Shown here: positions 6,854-6,905 of the stretch, one piece after another
Numbering within the stretch: position 1 is the first letter of the stretch
Layout: each line of letters starts with the position of its first letter
NCBI GenBank assembly: GCA_018969165.1
Contig: JAGWYX010000202.1
Coordinates: forward strand, 1-6,905
DNA from: Verrucomicrobiota bacterium
Lineage (GTDB): Bacteria; Verrucomicrobiota; Verrucomicrobiia; Limisphaerales; JAGWYX01
Reading direction: 5' to 3'
Length of the DNA stretch: 6,905 bases
Translations under genes and position numbers: made by a program
Notes under the pieces: model-generated
Databases searched by the model: none
What the model was told of the DNA's origin: nothing
What the model saw: the letters and a program-made list of their open reading frames with translations, nothing else

Positions 6854-6905
6854 GAGACCCGTGACTTCCAATACCTCGACGACCTTTTGTCGCACGTACG
6901 ACAAA
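6836..6905 (-). CDS. Possible C-terminal end of a convergent gene, STAS-like
   Basis: Reading the minus strand in the frame that begins at 6904 gives 22 codons to a TGA at 6838-6836. The peptide includes SYVRQ followed by VVEVLEVTGLLPRVE. It resembles the last helix of STAS-domain anti-sigma factor antagonists, where a V-x-E-V-L-x-x-T-G-L pattern is common, although it stops sooner than most. Sixteen of 22 codons end in G or C, as expected for a real gene here. It would overlap the apbE 3' end by 18 bases, tail to tail. The rest of the gene lies beyond the window. A chance open frame is possible because 22 codons without a stop are common in GC-rich DNA. Confidence 0.4.
   Translation of the reverse strand, partial: LSYVRQKVVEVLEVTGLLPRVE
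6886..6905 (+). terminator. Hairpin downstream of apbE, possible terminator cut by the window edge
   Basis: TTTGTCG (6886-6892) and CGACAAA (6899-6905) form a perfect seven-pair stem with a six-base loop (CACGTA), starting 33 bases after the apbE stop codon. Whether a T-run follows is unknown because the window ends at the last paired base. It lies inside the possible convergent reading frame, which argues that it may be coding sequence rather than a terminator, although bidirectional terminators can overlap gene ends. Confidence 0.25.

Noticed and set aside
1..6905. Search for CRISPR repeats, tRNA or rRNA genes, transposase genes and terminal inverted repeats
   Set aside because: No regularly spaced repeats, tRNA-like arms or transposase motifs were seen on reading either strand.

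Overview
This is a high-GC bacterial window holding two complete minus-strand genes, one partial minus-strand gene at the left edge, one complete plus-strand gene, and a likely gene tail at the right edge. The style fits the PVC group, most likely Verrucomicrobiota: a Tat-exported Gfo/Idh/MocA oxidoreductase ending in the WDLWLGPAPWRP and GDMGIH signatures common in Planctomycetes and Verrucomicrobia, a very large secreted multidomain enzyme-like protein, and weak Shine-Dalgarno use. The taxonomic call is inference from family resemblance; no rRNA or other marker gene is present.

Layout. Positions 1-539 (minus) encode the membrane N-terminal half of a Ste24/M48-type peptidase cut by the window edge. 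Positions 635-2005 (minus) encode a Tat-exported Gfo/Idh/MocA oxidoreductase starting at GTG. Positions 2049-5618 (minus) encode an unrecognised 1189-residue secreted protein with beta-sandwich domains at the N terminus, an apparent alpha-helical toroid in the C-terminal half and a final beta domain. These three genes run in one direction with gaps of 43 and 95 bases and may be one operon. On the other strand, 5654-6853 encodes a lipoprotein of the ApbE family (FAD:protein FMN transferase). The last 70 bases read on the minus strand as the C terminus of another protein, resembling the end of a STAS-domain protein, that overlaps the apbE 3' end by 18 bases.

The two divergent genes share a very short control region (about 5590-5675). 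Its core, 5591-5650, has 24 G+C of 60 bases, far below the surrounding DNA. It is bracketed by an 11-base perfect inverted repeat (ACTTGACTTGA), and the pentamer CTTGA/TCAAG occurs six times within 80 bases. This is the most distinctive non-coding structure in the window.

How the genes may work together: the large secreted protein and the Tat-exported oxidoreductase look like an exported carbohydrate-processing pair. The large protein would bind and attack a glycan, and the oxidoreductase would act on a sugar with tightly bound NAD(P). The ApbE protein would attach FMN to exported proteins, but no flavoprotein target is visible. The M48 peptidase is probably a housekeeping membrane protease. 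There is no tRNA, rRNA, CRISPR array or mobile element that I can see, and no gene-free stretch longer than 100 bases.
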